Assembly: GCA_025267735.1 (NCBI GenBank)
Contig: CM046301.1
Location: forward strand, 64,375,872-64,439,871
Length of the DNA: 64,000 nt
Source: Mactra quadrangularis
Taxonomy: Eukaryota; Mollusca; Bivalvia; Venerida; Mactridae
Direction of reading: 5' to 3'
Shown here: in pieces, positions 23,633 through 35,862 of the stretch
Layout: each line of letters starts with the position of its first letter
Numbering within the stretch: the first letter of the stretch is position 1
Translations under genes and position numbers: made by a program
The notes under the pieces: model-generated
What the model saw: only the letters and a program-made list of their open reading frames with translations
Told to the model about the DNA's origin: nothing
The model's database searches: none

Positions 23633-24185
23633 ACAAAACTTCATTCTAAAAGGTAAAATTTAACATGCTTTAGGTTAAAACATAATTTACGTTATAGAAC
23701 AAATGCAGATAATACCACCACAGTATATGGTACGGGTGAAAAATACAACACAAAAAACGAACAACTAGTCAGAAAAAAACACAATTAAACATGGGCAGGC
23801 AAACACATGGAAATAGCCAAATTTATCTTCATAAATAAAAACACGCTAGTCAAATTGTTCGTTGTCGTTGCTTTTCTGCCAGTATACAGGATTCGGTCGT
23901 AGGCGATGTACCCAGTGTTTGACTTAAATCGCATAAATAGAATATAAACTAAGTAATGTAAATATAAAATGTACTTCATAAATTAGTGAGTTTTAGTTCT
24001 GTAAAATTGACAGGGAGACTACTAATACGATCATGTGTACATAAAGAACAGTCTCTGGTAGAGTCACCGTTCTTAACTCCATATTGCAATATTTGCAATG
24101 CTATTTTTGTTAAAATGAATCATACAACTTTTATTTTCAATACAGCCGATTATATACTCATTACCTTTAAGAATAATACTTTATC

Positions 24186-24690
24186 TAACCAATTAGGCCC
24201 TGACACTGATGGATGTTCTGGCAGGATCCTGGGATTGGAATCGGACTTTGCACCTTGCAATTATGGATTTTCTAGGGCATCTAGCCGGATTCCCCATTGG
24301 CTAGGGGTTGCCTTACCACTGATTATATACTCAGTACCTTTAAGATTAGTACCTTATTTAACCAATTTAGGCGCTGACGCTGATGGATGTTCCGGAGGAA
24401 TCCTTGGATTAGAATCCGACTTTGCACCTTGCAATCATGGATTTTTCAAGGCATCTGGCTGGATTCCCTATTGGTCGGTGGCTGCCTTTTCTCATACTCT
24501 AATCATAACTATTATCACTTTTACTTTATCACTATACAATGCATAGTGGGGGGACGCGCAGCGCTGATGCTGATGGATGTTTGGGTAGGAGCCTTGGATA
24601 AGAATCCAAGTTTGCACCTTGCAATCATGGATTTTCGGGGCATTTGGTTTGATTCCTCATCGACCACATGGCTGCCGTTCTACCAACAAT
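24186..24690 (+). repeat. Three direct repeats of 170-190 bp spanning an ORF
   Basis: Repeats start near 24196 ('ccctgacactgatggatg'), 24371 ('gcgctgacgctgatggatg') and 24561 ('gcgctgatgctgatggatg'). They run through 'ggaatccttggattagaatc' and 'ttgcaccttgcaatcatgg'. Two overlapping frames stay open: 186 codons (23986-24546) and 123 codons (24387-24758), with the repeated peptide DGCSGGILGLESDFAPCNHG. The unit IV paralogue has frames of 193 and 123 codons. Openness in two frames suggests repeat composition rather than a gene. No family recognised. Confidence 0.7.
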
Positions 24691-24874
24691 CCATTACCTC
24701 TCTTTCACTATTTTTAAAGTTGAAAATTCACTTGTTTTGTTGTTGTTGTCGTTTTTAAACTACTATGAGCACTTTATTGATCACAAATTTTAGTTTAATA
24801 TTATTTTTCAGTTTATGTTTTTATATCTTAATCATTTTCGTTTTCATTTTAGCTCGTTTTTCCTAATTATGCAT

Positions 24875-24957
24875 ATGATTGTGAAGCGCTTTTGAACATA
24901 TATTCAATATGAAAAGAGTGCCATACAAATGCGGTATATAATAATAATAATAATACT
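24875..24957 (+). repeat. Non-LTR retroelement 3' tail with ATA microsatellite
   Basis: 'gattgtgaagcgctttt', then 'gtgccatacaaatgcgg', then (ATA)n ends at about 24955. This is the typical 3' end of LINEs and their SINE partners in invertebrates. The body upstream is not recognisable as reverse transcriptase. Unit IV has the same tail at 63565-63640. Confidence 0.55.
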
Positions 24958-25149
24958 GTCGACCTCTGAAATAGATTATTTCATTTTTAATGTTAACCCA
25001 AACACATTTTGTTATTACGTACGCACTATATTATTGATTATTATGATTTTCTGTTACGATTTCGCATAGTTTTGTTAAAACGTAAAGATGTACTTCATAC
25101 AAATAGTATGACATTTATGAAATATTTGAGTCAAAAACTTTGGCGTATG

Positions 25150-26090
25150 ATTCTCTAGTTATACAATCTGTAGTAAATGTTGCCCCAGATTTTGAACTTG
25201 TTCCAACCTTTCGAAACATTTTTAATGTTTACGCTGACATTTTAAGCCAATACATCTATCCGACAGGTCTAAAAAAATCTTTGGTTTTTCGTCAAAAAAC
25301 AAATACATCCAAAAGGATTCAACATAGGATAATATGATAACTAGCGTCAGAAGATTTGATGCTTTTATTCGGAAATGCCGCTCACAGATAGCCTATTTGG
25401 TAGCTCATCTGACAACAAACTAGGGGTCGGTCATGGGTTCAATCCCCTGGCAGTAACTACAAATCTTCGTGGAGTAATTATATTTTTGTTTTTGACTACC
25501 CCTTTATAATAGCCTGTGACTTGCAAACGATAATTTTACAGATTGTAAAGGGAAGTAATTTTGTTGCTTACTAGGTTTGAAATAACATGATTTTATTTCC
25601 CTTTAACAAAACTTCATTCTAAAAGGTAAAATTTAACATGCTTTAGGTTAAAACATAATTTACGTTATAGAACAAATGCAGATAATACCACCACAGTATA
25701 TGGTACGGGTGAAAAATACAACACAAAAACGAACTCCTTGTCAGAAAAAAACACAATTAAACATGGGCAGGCAAACACATGGAAATAGACAAATTTATCC
25801 TCATAAATTAAAACACTCTAGTCAATTTGTTTGTAGTCGTTGCTTTTTCTGCCAGTATACAGGATCCGGAGGTAGACGATGTTCCCAGTATTTAACAAAA
25901 ATTGCAAAAATAGAATATAAATTAAGTAAAGTAAATATGTAAATGTATTTTATAAAATAGTAAGTTTAAAGTCTGTAGAATTGAAAGGGAGACGACTAAT
26001 ACGATCCTGTTTACATAAAGAACAGTCTCTGGTAGAGTTACCGTTCTTCTCATCTTATCTCAAACTATTTAATCATTAGTTATAAAGATT
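25150..26090. repeat. Second copy of the tandem duplication (0.9-kb part)
   Basis: Repeats 23178-24086 closely and then continues into the block homologous to unit I 6030 onward. It includes a family C tRNA-like repeat at 25378-25605. Confidence 0.8.
25378..25605 (+). repeat. tRNA-like repeat, family C, unit II copy b
   Basis: Nearly identical to 23400-23632, with B box 'GGGTTCAATCCCCTGG' and the paired GGGAA/TTCCC motif. Confidence 0.65.
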
Positions 26091-27404
26091 TTGTTTATCA
26101 AGTTTATAATTGAACTGGCGTACAATTTCATCATGTTGTTATTTTGTCTGTAGATGGAAAAACAATATTTGATAAATTCAAGAAAATTCAGCATACGGTT
26201 TAATTGAATTAAATATCGCTGGTTGTTGCACTATTATTAGGGTAACATACCATGTGATCAAATGCTCCTGTCCAAAGAAAACTGCACACCACATTTTGTA
26301 TATTGATTCACATCCTAGACTGCGAACCCTAGTACACTAAAGAGAGAGTTTTCTTATTTATTCGGATATTCGTGTCGTACCGTTTGATTCTGCCTGTTTG
26401 CTCAGTTGGATTTTCAATTGTAACGATCTAACAATTAGATATTTATGTACTATGGAGACCTATGATTTGTTTGGATATTCGTGTCGTTCCGTATGTTTCC
26501 GACTGTTTGTTTAGTTAGGTTATAATTTGTATGTATCCGCATCATAGATTGCTGATCCCTGTACACTATGAAACAACTTGCTGATTTACTCGGATATCTA
26601 AGTCGAGCTATGGATGATTATATATGACATCACAGTGGCAGCATTTACCGAATTATAGGGTTGAATAATTGCTAACACCAGCCACCAATAAATTCATGGG
26701 AGACCATCAGTTCGTAAGGCGGTAGCGTGCATAAGTACTACATTGTACTTCTATAAATGAGATGACACATATGGTTAACGATTAAGGCTTGTTGAAGGCA
26801 TCTTTAATTTGATTCTTTGATTTACTGTCAACCAAGAAATCTACATTTTTCGCAGTCGTGGTATTTTTGCTAAATATTGTCGTCACTTATTTGTTGTTTG
26901 CTTTATAATCGCTAAACATTGTACTTGTTCCATTTAACACACACTTGCACAAACTACGAAGTCATTTAATACATGCAGCTTTGAATATTAGTTTTTCAAT
27001 ATAAACGAATAAAACACTTCCGTTCTTATAATCATACAATAGGAGTTTGACAATTTATTACTTTGCGGTTTTTGCGGCAGGTGTGATTTCATTCGCGAAA
27101 GTTTATAAAGTATATAGATGCGCAATAGTCTGTCAGCTAGAAAAAGTGCAACTTTATGAACGCAAACATGTTTTGGTTCACAGAAACAGTAATAAGTTAT
27201 TTACAAACTAATGAAATAATTTACTCTACAACGACGAGGCCAAATACTGCGAAAAAATATTCTACTGTACTTGTTTTTATGGATCATTGGCAATTTACAT
27301 TTCCTTGATTATGAAGGACAGAAAGAAAGCAAACTTTTGTATTACCATGATACATACTCCATGCAGAGTTTTAATAAAATTAGGAAAGCATGGCACGATA
27401 CTGA
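26091..27404. other. Unit II intergenic block, no gene seen
   Basis: Paralogous to unit I 6040-7246 with about 130 bp (26820-26950) missing from unit I. It holds the empty TTAA site at 27371-27374. Confidence 0.6.
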
Positions 27405-27500
27405 GGTGCGTTCAACAATGCAAGCGCTCGGGGCGACATCGCTCTGAACGCGGGCGCTCGCGCGAGTGCTCGCGAACGCTCGCGATTCAGCTCGAGGTGT
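27405..27500. repeat. GC-rich palindromic cluster, uninterrupted copy
   Basis: Contains 'cgttcaacaatgcaagcg', 'gggcgctcgcgcgagtgctc' and 'gcgattcagctcgag'. It is the empty-site counterpart of 10440-10935. Confidence 0.7.
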
Positions 27501-27511
27501 GTTTTGCTTAA

Positions 27512-28390
27512 AGCCACAAAACGAAAACAAAATCTTTATCATCAATCTAAAAACAAATAATACTATCTAAACGACTATAGATTATAACCGCCTTGGGATT
27601 ATAATAACTCTCTCAAGCGGATTCCCTTGTAGGGGTCAAGACCTTCAAAATATCAGTTTCTTATAATAGTAGAGTACTTGTATAAGATGCAAATTAGTCT
27701 ACGGAGATACTCTTCCAGCCAATCAAATTGCTTGACAAAACTTACATGGCTATGTTAAGTGTTGGATATATCATATCGTTTATCAGTGATTTACTCGAGA
27801 AACCAGTGCGTGCAAGTTTTGAGTTCGCCAATTTGGCGTACACGGTTACCCTTTCACTGTGCGTGACATAGATACTGCTGTAAAAATCTATTACGCGAAT
27901 GACGTTGATGTTTAAACACATTTTTGTAGTTGTCTTGTCTTACCCACGTTACACCCACGTTCTATTTGAACGTGGCCTATCAGCAAACGTTTCTGTGTTT
28001 CTTTTTCTCGTCTGTATATGTTAATGTATAATTTTACAAAACTATTTACATGAGTTTCATAAACTTTAATTAGCTTTCACACGGAATTCACTATACAAAA
28101 CGTGTATTTATCAAAGCAAAAACTTTGTTTACCTCCGAATTGAAGTTGTGATTATTTTTAGACACGACGGAATATTCCGACCTTGTTCGTCGAGTTTCGT
28201 GATTTTCCGTTGAGTCTTTACTTTCGATTTTAATTGCAAATTTCAAAATGGAATAAGTATAAATACTGGAGAAAATGCTTGAGAATTTAGTGCCTTGGAT
28301 GTGTTTTACATATTAGTTTAATGTTTGCATAAGTTTTAAGCAAAAGCATGATACTTGACAATTATCAGCGTAGTTTTTAGTAATGGGGCT
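27512..28390. mobile_element. TTAA-flanked insertion with short termini
   Basis: The segment starts AGCCAC and ends GGGGCT (inverse AGCCCC). It is flanked by TTAA at 27508-27511 and 28391-28394. Flanking sequence equals that around the unit I MITE (10947-11410), but the contents are unrelated, so the same TTAA was hit twice. No ORF of note. Termini are short, so family assignment is open. Confidence 0.6.
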
Positions 28391-29340
28391 TTAAAGACAT
28401 TGTTATATTATTAGATTTCAGTTTATATGAGTTACCTCCCTTGATCTAAAATACTATGTAAAATGAATGTCTACACCACCTTTCTATCGTAAAGAATAAA
28501 GCTTATAATATATAACAAAATCAAGCAAAAGTGACTTCACATGCAAAGTAATTTTATTCTTACTAATTTAAAAATGTTTCGCCTTACGGCTCATCAGTGA
28601 TTACTTATTAATAAATATATTGTTATTAATATGTCTTTTTAGAGGATGTTGTTTTATATCTTATATACAATACCCACCAAAATTATGGAGACATTTTCAC
28701 TTTGCAGGCCTACTAAATAGCTTTTGTCTAAAATTTGAAAACTGTTTATTTTTAAAATGCTCTTTAGTTTTGTTTTATATTTTGGTTATCACTATACTTA
28801 TAACTGTGTCTACAAAAATAGCAAACAAAATACATTATAGAAAATAATTACAATAAACATAGTTTTTTTTAGGCTTTGGGTAGTCAGATGCTGAATATTA
28901 TAAATGTGCTGCATTATTGATATTTGTTTTCATTTTATCACAACCATACTCAAATATAATAAAACTAATAATTCTACAAAAATAATCATCAAAATTCAAG
29001 AATTGTAGTAAATTTCTTTTGTCTCCAAACTTTTGGAGGGTACTGTTTCAATATATCATTGGAAAGAAATATTATAACAGATACCAAAGGTGGCGGCTGA
29101 AAAAATTTTTTATCTTAAAGAATTATCCCTGAAAAGTGGGACGCAAACTTGTGTGTTACTTGTTCCACATAAAATATACACGCAATTCATATTACACAAA
29201 GTATACTTTATTTAGTACAGTAAATTGTATCACTATGATTCATATATGATAAAACATGTGAAAGATCTCATGTATCAGCAGAAATAATTCCCCCCACCCG
29301 CTATTTTCAATAATGTGATGTTCAATGACGTCATCTTTGA
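28391..29340. other. Unit II intergenic block, no gene seen
   Basis: Paralogous to 11411-12354. A shortened second version of its right half recurs at 29787-30115. Confidence 0.6.
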
Positions 29341-29580
29341 TTTTAGAGCGAGCGCTTGCAGTCGTTCAATAGCCAAACAATTCGCGAGGCAGGCGCTCGT
29401 TCGAGCGCTCGCATTGCTGAACGCCACATACATAGTAAAGATTATTTATATGGCTATGTTGAACGCACATCCGAGGTGCGAGGTGCGTTCAACAATGCGA
29501 GCGCTCGGGGCGACATCAAGCGCCCGCGTTCTGAACGCGGGCGATCGCGCGTGCGCTCGCGATACAGCTCGAGAGGTGTT
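29341..29580. repeat. Double GC-rich palindromic cluster in inverted arrangement
   Basis: 'cgagcgctcgcattgctgaa' (about 29402-29421) faces 'ttcaacaatgcgagcgctcg' (about 29488-29507) across a spacer of about 65 bp. More 'gcgcccgcg', 'gcgggcgatcgcgcg' and 'agctcgagag' follow. Outward-facing halves of the cluster seen at 12355 and 27405 are brought together here. Confidence 0.7.
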
Positions 29581-29786
29581 TCGCTTATAAATTGTATTAT
29601 AAATTCCGGTAAATACCGTTTCGCTTTGGTACCGGTACTCAAATCGGTACATTGAAAAAAATATAGCAGATTTAAAATAACCAAATACGAAATATCCAAT
29701 GCTTTAATCTCAAGCCTTCTGTGTATTTATCGTATTTCAAAGGGATTTACATCGATCTAAACTTCGGTTTAGTATATCATATAAGC

Positions 29787-30260
29787 TAGGGTGTCAGATG
29801 CTGAATATTATACATGTGCAGCATAAATGAAATTTGTTTTCATTTTATCACGACCATATCTAAATATAAAAAAATATATCAAAGAATTTTTCTGAAAAGT
29901 GGACGCAAACTTGTGTGTTACTTGTTCCACATAAACTACCCACGCAATACATGTGATACACTAAATGTACCCTTTATTTGGTACAGTAAATTGATTCACT
30001 ATGATTTATGTATGGTAAAAAATATGAAAGATCTTGTGTATCAGCAGAAATAATTTTGATTCACCCACCCGCTTTTTTAATAATGTGCTGTTTGACTTCG
30101 TCTTGGATTTTTATAGCGAGCGCTCGCCATTCTGTACACAAACGGTCTGACTGACCGATATCTTCACCTTCTTCTATTTATAGAATGAGCGCTCGCAGTC
30201 GTTCAATAACAAAACAATTCGCGAGGCGGGCGCTCGAGCGAGCGCCCGCATTGTTGAACA
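29787..30260. repeat. Local partial duplication ending in a GC-rich cluster
   Basis: Repeats 28875-29425 ('gtgtcagatgctgaatatta', 'gtgtgttacttgttccacat', then the 'gcgagcgctcg' cluster at 30115-30260) with deletions and substitutions. The 79-codon ORF here is not conserved. Confidence 0.65.
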
Positions 30261-30799
30261 AACCTCTGATGTTGGGAATAATACTCACTGCACAAGATAA
30301 AACAAGACGCATCATAACTTATAGGTTTAAAAAAATGTTCGTTGTACTTAGTAAAGGTATTGGTAAACTCGACAAATAGAAAATATACTTTGATGAAAAA
30401 TACATAGAGGACAAAACAAATAGGCCCGATTGCATAATTCTAGTTTAAAGATAACCAGAGTTTAAACCCTGTCCATTGCATAAATGTAGTTTAACTCGTC
30501 TCAGATTAAGCAAAAAACTGGTCGGATTGCATAAATACAGTTTAGGCAAAACCTGAGTTTATATTTAGTCTAACTCACCTGAAAAAATAAACTTGCGGTG
30601 GGGGTAGTTTAAAGCTGAGTTTTAGAAAATATATCAGTTTGTGCGTTGCCCACATTTTGCAACGGATAAATTTCAATAGAATGTGCAACTCGTATTTGAG
30701 AAATTTAACATTGGTTGTCTAATAAGTTCTTACAACTAATATTTATCACTTTTAAGCCAGACTCCTTCTTCCTTACTAAGCAATTAGAGTGAAGTTTTT

Positions 30800-30890
30800 G
30801 TGCATAGAAACAAAGAAATGGCTTCTAAACAAGATTCGAACCAACGCAGAGGATACAAGTCTACCGTCTACTAAAGTGACTCATCGTGGT
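30800..30890 (-). repeat. tRNA-like fragment inside the large transposon
   Basis: On the minus strand, 'gttggttcgaatcttg' is B-box-like with an upstream 'agtcactttagtagacgg' region that could be a degraded A box. Probably a SINE head relic. Confidence 0.35.
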
Positions 30891-31237
30891 ATACTTGTAA
30901 TATTATCGATGAAATATCAATATAGTATATAATTCTTTATAGAGATTCGCATGTTTCTTTCCATTACTAAATTTAGGTAAATGCTGATGACTTGCTGGGA
31001 GCTGTAAGGATATCTCAATATTGCAGAACAGAGACACGTTGTTATCGCGTAAATGGAATATGTCTGAAACCCGATACTTACTAGAACCATAATAGAAGCT
31101 CAAAATAACGGCAATAATTATAATATTGATTATATGATTATTTTGCGTTCACATAAGAGAGTTTGATGAATTTTTACGAAAAAGAAGGGAAAGGTGCGGT
31201 TAAAATTCTGTTCTCATAAACAGGTTCAGCCAACTAT

Positions 31238-31345
31238 ACAATCATGGCCGAGTGGTTACGACAATGGACTGGAAATTTTTGGACCGCCAGCCCTGCATTT
31301 ATTCGAATCCCAGCGAAAACCTCGTTGTTTCTTTGAGCTAAAACT
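31238..31345 (+). repeat. tRNA-Leu/Ser-like SINE head
   Basis: 'atggccgagtggttacga' matches a class II tRNA A-box region and 'attcgaatcccagcg' the B box. Spacing (about 60 bp) fits a long-variable-arm tRNA. No intact acceptor stem is seen, so it is a derived repeat rather than a working tRNA. Similar degraded phrases ('gcgggtggttatgac', 'gactgagtggttacga') lie near 4560 and 59690. Confidence 0.5.
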
Positions 31346-32436
31346 TTATCCTGCTAGCTCAGAACAGGGGAAACAGGACTCGAATATGATTAATCTAAGT
31401 TGTTCGAGGGTCGATTAACAAACGCGCACTTTTCTATAAAACTAAGTGCAACTCGACAAAATTATTTGAAAACCTTATAACGTAGTTCAATAACTCAGGG
31501 TAATACAACTAAGCTAATGCATTTGATCTGATATTTTATCAATTTAAAACTGGCAAAAATGTGACATGCGGTACATTTGCGCATGCACGTGTGTTGCTAT
31601 GAGACTATGATTTTAATAGAAGTATAATAAACAAAATTGGTTCAGTAATTGTTCAGTTGTATGAATGGCAAGTTAAATAGCATTGTAATGAACGAATAGC
31701 AGAAACTGAAGATAGGTACAGCACTTGTCTAAGAATCAACCCTTGTATATTACTCCTCCCGTTTAACTCGTCAGAAATTTTGTTGAAAGATTTCATTTTG
31801 TGATTTATACGTAAGACTTTCTTGCGAAAGTCTTAAAATGGTCCGACAAACTAGTATATTTCTTGGAATATATACCTAGGGGCATTTATCTGCTCGAAGG
31901 TTCGAAAAAAACGCAACAATGAATTTGTACTTTAAAATTTTGCAGTTTCAATATCTTACTAAATTTCAACTTCCGAACAAAATAGTTTTATTTAGCCTTC
32001 AACTAAGGAACCTGAAAATGTATCTGTATCAGAGCTCTGAATCTGCAAGCAAACTGAGCATAACATCATACAATTCATTTATCAATTAACAAATCTATCA
32101 ATTAGATAGTGTATTTTATACAGAAAATATTATTAAAGTACAGATTATAAAGTCATTTAAAAAATAAAGAAATAAAGAAAATTAGTCGCACATATAAATA
32201 ACAATATTTTTATCTTTAAATAATGTCTACATTTGCGTGTATTCGATAATTACACTTAGTCGATCGATTCAAATTTTATACAAAATGATTAATGTTCAAG
32301 CACGAAATTCTCATGATTAAGTGGTATTTTTTCGGTGCAATGAAAAAAACTCCAATTATAGTTTATCCTACCTGAAGACTAACTACTACACGATTACAAA
32401 GCTCAAGGTGTGTTATCCCGCGGATAGATAGTCTTA

Positions 32437-35400
32437 TGCCCAATTTCTTTACATTACCCAAGTGTTATATCGTAAATTAACACGAGATATAACACCCGGC
32501 GTGTTTCTTTACCTTCGAAATAGTTTAATCCTCAATTATAATCCCGTTAGGAAGTGATCTGAGTGTATTTGGTAAAGTGCGTTTCTTTAAAAATTCTCAG
32601 ATTAACTCTGGGTTATTTGCCTATTGTTAAAATAATCCTACTATAGGGGTGGTTTAATTCGAGTGTAGATTGGAATCTGAACTAATATACTGATTAATTT
32701 AATGAATGCCGCTGCTGTTGATCATAGAATGATATGCTATCAACTGTTGAATTAGGGATGTTATTACTAAATTTTGCCAGATTTAGTGATTATGTCATGC
32801 ATGAGATTGTCTGTAACGAGAAGGCAGTTGGTAATGGTTATAAATTGTATGTCTTTAAATCTATTTTAGATTCAGGCATCCTTGAGAACATGGATAGTGA
32901 TTCAGCCAGTAAGTTAGTTACGATCCTTTTGAAGCTTTAACATTGTTTTTACATTTTGTTTGTATCATTAATAGTTGTTTATTTTTTTAGTGGCGAAAGT
33001 TTTGGGATTTGAGAATAAATTATACTGTGTAATTTATGTGAATTTAGTTTGTTTCAGTATTTGAAATGTATATTTTCAGCTGTTGTTGAAACTTTCAATC
33101 ATGCGTTTTTAATTTTAGGTTGGTTGAGATGTTTGTGTGTAGACACACATACTTTTGGAGAGGAGGAAGAGGTGTTTTGTTTTTTTTAATGTTTTTTTTT
33201 GATGCAGTGGCATTTTTATTTTTTATACTGGAAGAATTGTTTGAATTTGATTAGTTTTTATATTAAGTTAATAATGAATTATTGAGTATTATCTTATTGT
33301 TCATTTTTTTATAATTTATTTTTGAGAGCTTTGTACTGCATAGTAGTTGTAGCACTGTGCCTGTTATGTGTAGTAGATTATAGGTAGATAGTAGTTATAT
33401 GTATATTATATATATCAAGTAGTAGGTGATGATATATTTATGTATGCGTTGTCTGTTAATTATATGTATTGACGATTTTGATGTTGTATATATTTTATTT
33501 TGTGACAATGACGGGACGTCATTTCTGGATGAGGGGGAGTATGTGACTGGGTTGTTATTTGGACTCTTTCTGCTATTTCTTTCTCTTTCTGTCTTTTACT
33601 AATTTCTTTGGGTTCTTTACTTGTTATTCGCCGTTCTGGCTTCTGATTGGTTGATTCCGATAGTGCGGGAAACCTCAGATGACATGATGTGCTGATTGTT
33701 GACAGACGTTCTTTATGCTTTTGAATTGACTTATTATTGAGAGTTTATATTTGTATAACTTGTTTAATTCATTGGTTAGTATTGAGCCTTTATGTCTTTC
33801 TTTTCATTTCTATGTGGTTTCCTTATGCTTTCTTCTATTTTGACACGTGAAATAGGCTTTCGAATAGTCTTGGGTTTGTCGTCTCTTTTTATTCGTACCC
33901 TGATTTATTCGTACTTAAGTAATGACTGGTTCTTTAATTTATTAACTTACTTATTAATTAACTAATTTATTAATGGTGGTTTGTATAATTTACCATGCAC
34001 ATCTGTTCTTATTTGTTATTTTCACCAATTTATGTACTTACAGTCACAGATACCCTTGGTCAGGATGAATGTGTAGTATTGTATTATTGGGAGTGTTTCA
34101 TCCCATAGATTGGTAAGATATTCATTATTCATTATCATTTATTCATATTTATCATCATTCATCATATTTGCTGAGGTAATAGAAATTATCAAGTTGTTAT
34201 TGTTAAATCAGCCACTTACGTCATGAGTATTTTATATATTTTGTATCATTGTATGTATTTTATGAATTGTTGAGCTTGCCTCTATGAATGTTAATTTGTT
34301 ATATAGACTGTATAAATGGTATAAAGTAAATGGGCTTAGGCTTCCGTTCGGTCCGAAACAACATCCGGTAACCAGTTTTATTGCCCATTGAGTAAGTCCA
34401 ATGTTATTTAGCATTATCTCTTATTATTGTGTTGTTTTCTCTTTTTAGGGACACATCCTATCTTTAGAGCTACATCATCTATACATTTTCATCATCTTTA
34501 GTTAAACATCATCTTTAGATTTTACGTCATCGGTTTATGTCTTGTGACATTTTGAATGACTTCAGTTATGAATGTTTATATACATGTGAAACGTTATACA
34601 TGTCATCTTCATTATTAATAGAATTGATATATAACTAATATTGTGCTCTTAAGTTATTTATTGAACCCCAAAGTTACAGATCTTTGAAGCTTTAGAATTG
34701 AGTTTGTTAGATGGGTATAATCATGTTGTGGAAGGGGAACGCTTTACATGTAAATGCTAGCGTTCTTTGGTAAAAGAATAAAATTTCAGGCTCCGAGCCG
34801 CGTAAATGTACAGCCATACCAAATGATATCTAGTCTGTAATTTGTAAAATGAACACACCCATATCAAAACTAACTCTGTATATTGACTACAAAATATATT
34901 TATCCAATGGAATTGATGCAAAGTGTTTTGTATAATTTCAAGTTAAAATGTTATTTTGTCTGAAAGTCTATTAATGTTGTTTCTTGCATTAAAAATGATC
35001 GAAACCGAAAGCAGAATTTAATCGTCGGTGCTAAAAAATAAAATTCGACCATAAGACAATTAATTTTGTCGTAGATACTACCTACATATGGTTTAATGTA
35101 ATTCTAAAAATAGTTTAGATAATGAATTCTTGAATTTTTGAAAAGACACCATTAGAAAACCAAGAAAAACAATTATCATCGTGCGAAGTAATTAAGATCG
35201 TATCTGTATACCTCAGATTTCCTAAATTGCAATATATCCATAGGTTCACAAGGAGTACCAGCGACCTTTAAAAATGTGCGTCGATTTTTCAGTAAACGTT
35301 TCCACGAGAGCATTGAAATATTGTACGAAAATTGATTTATAAAGTGAGGATCAAATATATTTCATTTAGATAGAATATTATTTCAAGTTAAATGTATATA

Positions 35401-35862
35401 CATGATAGATAGTTTTTTTTTGTGTTTTTATATTAATGATATTTATCAATGTATGAGGGCAAAACTATATAATAAAAGATGGCAAAACATGCATATCAGA
35501 AGAATACATATTGAATTAAAACAATTTACTGTATTATGACAAAATAAATCATAATCTTAATTATTGAATTGATTTTCCATTAACACATCAATACATTCTT
35601 GTGATGTCATCAACGTTCGTATTGGCAACATAGTCACATGGTCACCTTAGGGGACCATTTTTGATTAATTCACGTGAACTTTGGTAATTAAATCCGTACT
35701 CGTGTCAATTATTTTCCACACTCGAATTAATCTCGATTTTGCTAATTTTTTAAAAGAAACGCAATAGAAATAACTCCGAATTCAAAACAATCTAAGATTA
35801 TATAGCGGGTTAGCAAACCCCGAATTTGTCAGGAGTTAATCCTCCAGTAAAGAAATTGGGCA
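32437..35862. mobile_element. Nested TIR transposon with TTA duplication (Harbinger-like)
   Basis: 16-bp perfect TIR TGCCCAATTTCTTTAC at 32437-32452 and inverted at 35847-35862. It is flanked by TTA at 32434-32436 and 35863-35865. The target reads as palindromic TAGTC-TTA-GACTA. Subterminal 'gcgtttcttta' near 32580 faces 'taaaagaaacg' near 35750. The interior is T/G-rich on the plus strand between about 32940 and 34560. It has no recognised transposase; a 68-codon ORF (32734-32940) is unassigned. Confidence 0.8.
33505..34048 (+). mobile_element. Possible 3' LTR fragment of a Gypsy-type element
   Basis: 'gacgggacgtcatttctgg' followed by the purine run 'gatgagggggagta' resembles the end of a Gypsy polyprotein plus polypurine tract. 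TGTGAC begins at 33542 and GTCACA ends at 34048, giving a 507-bp LTR-like segment with 6-bp inverted ends. No 5' LTR, no TSD and no reverse transcriptase is visible, so this would be a truncated remnant. Confidence 0.3.

Larger units (their letters stand above)
23178..25149. repeat. First copy of a tandem duplication of about 1.97 kb (unit II)
   Basis: The start 'ttctctagttatacaatct' recurs at about 25152. The first 0.9 kb is nearly identical in both copies; the rest of this copy (24083-25110) is a block with 170-190-bp repeats and a retroelement tail that the second copy lacks. The same arrangement is in unit IV at 61863 and 63836. Unit I has only one copy of the 0.9-kb part. Confidence 0.85.

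Noticed and set aside
29315..29699. Several overlapping ORFs around the GC-rich cluster
   Set aside because: Palindromic GC-rich sequence opens frames on both strands; Arg/Ala/Ser-rich translations mirror each other.
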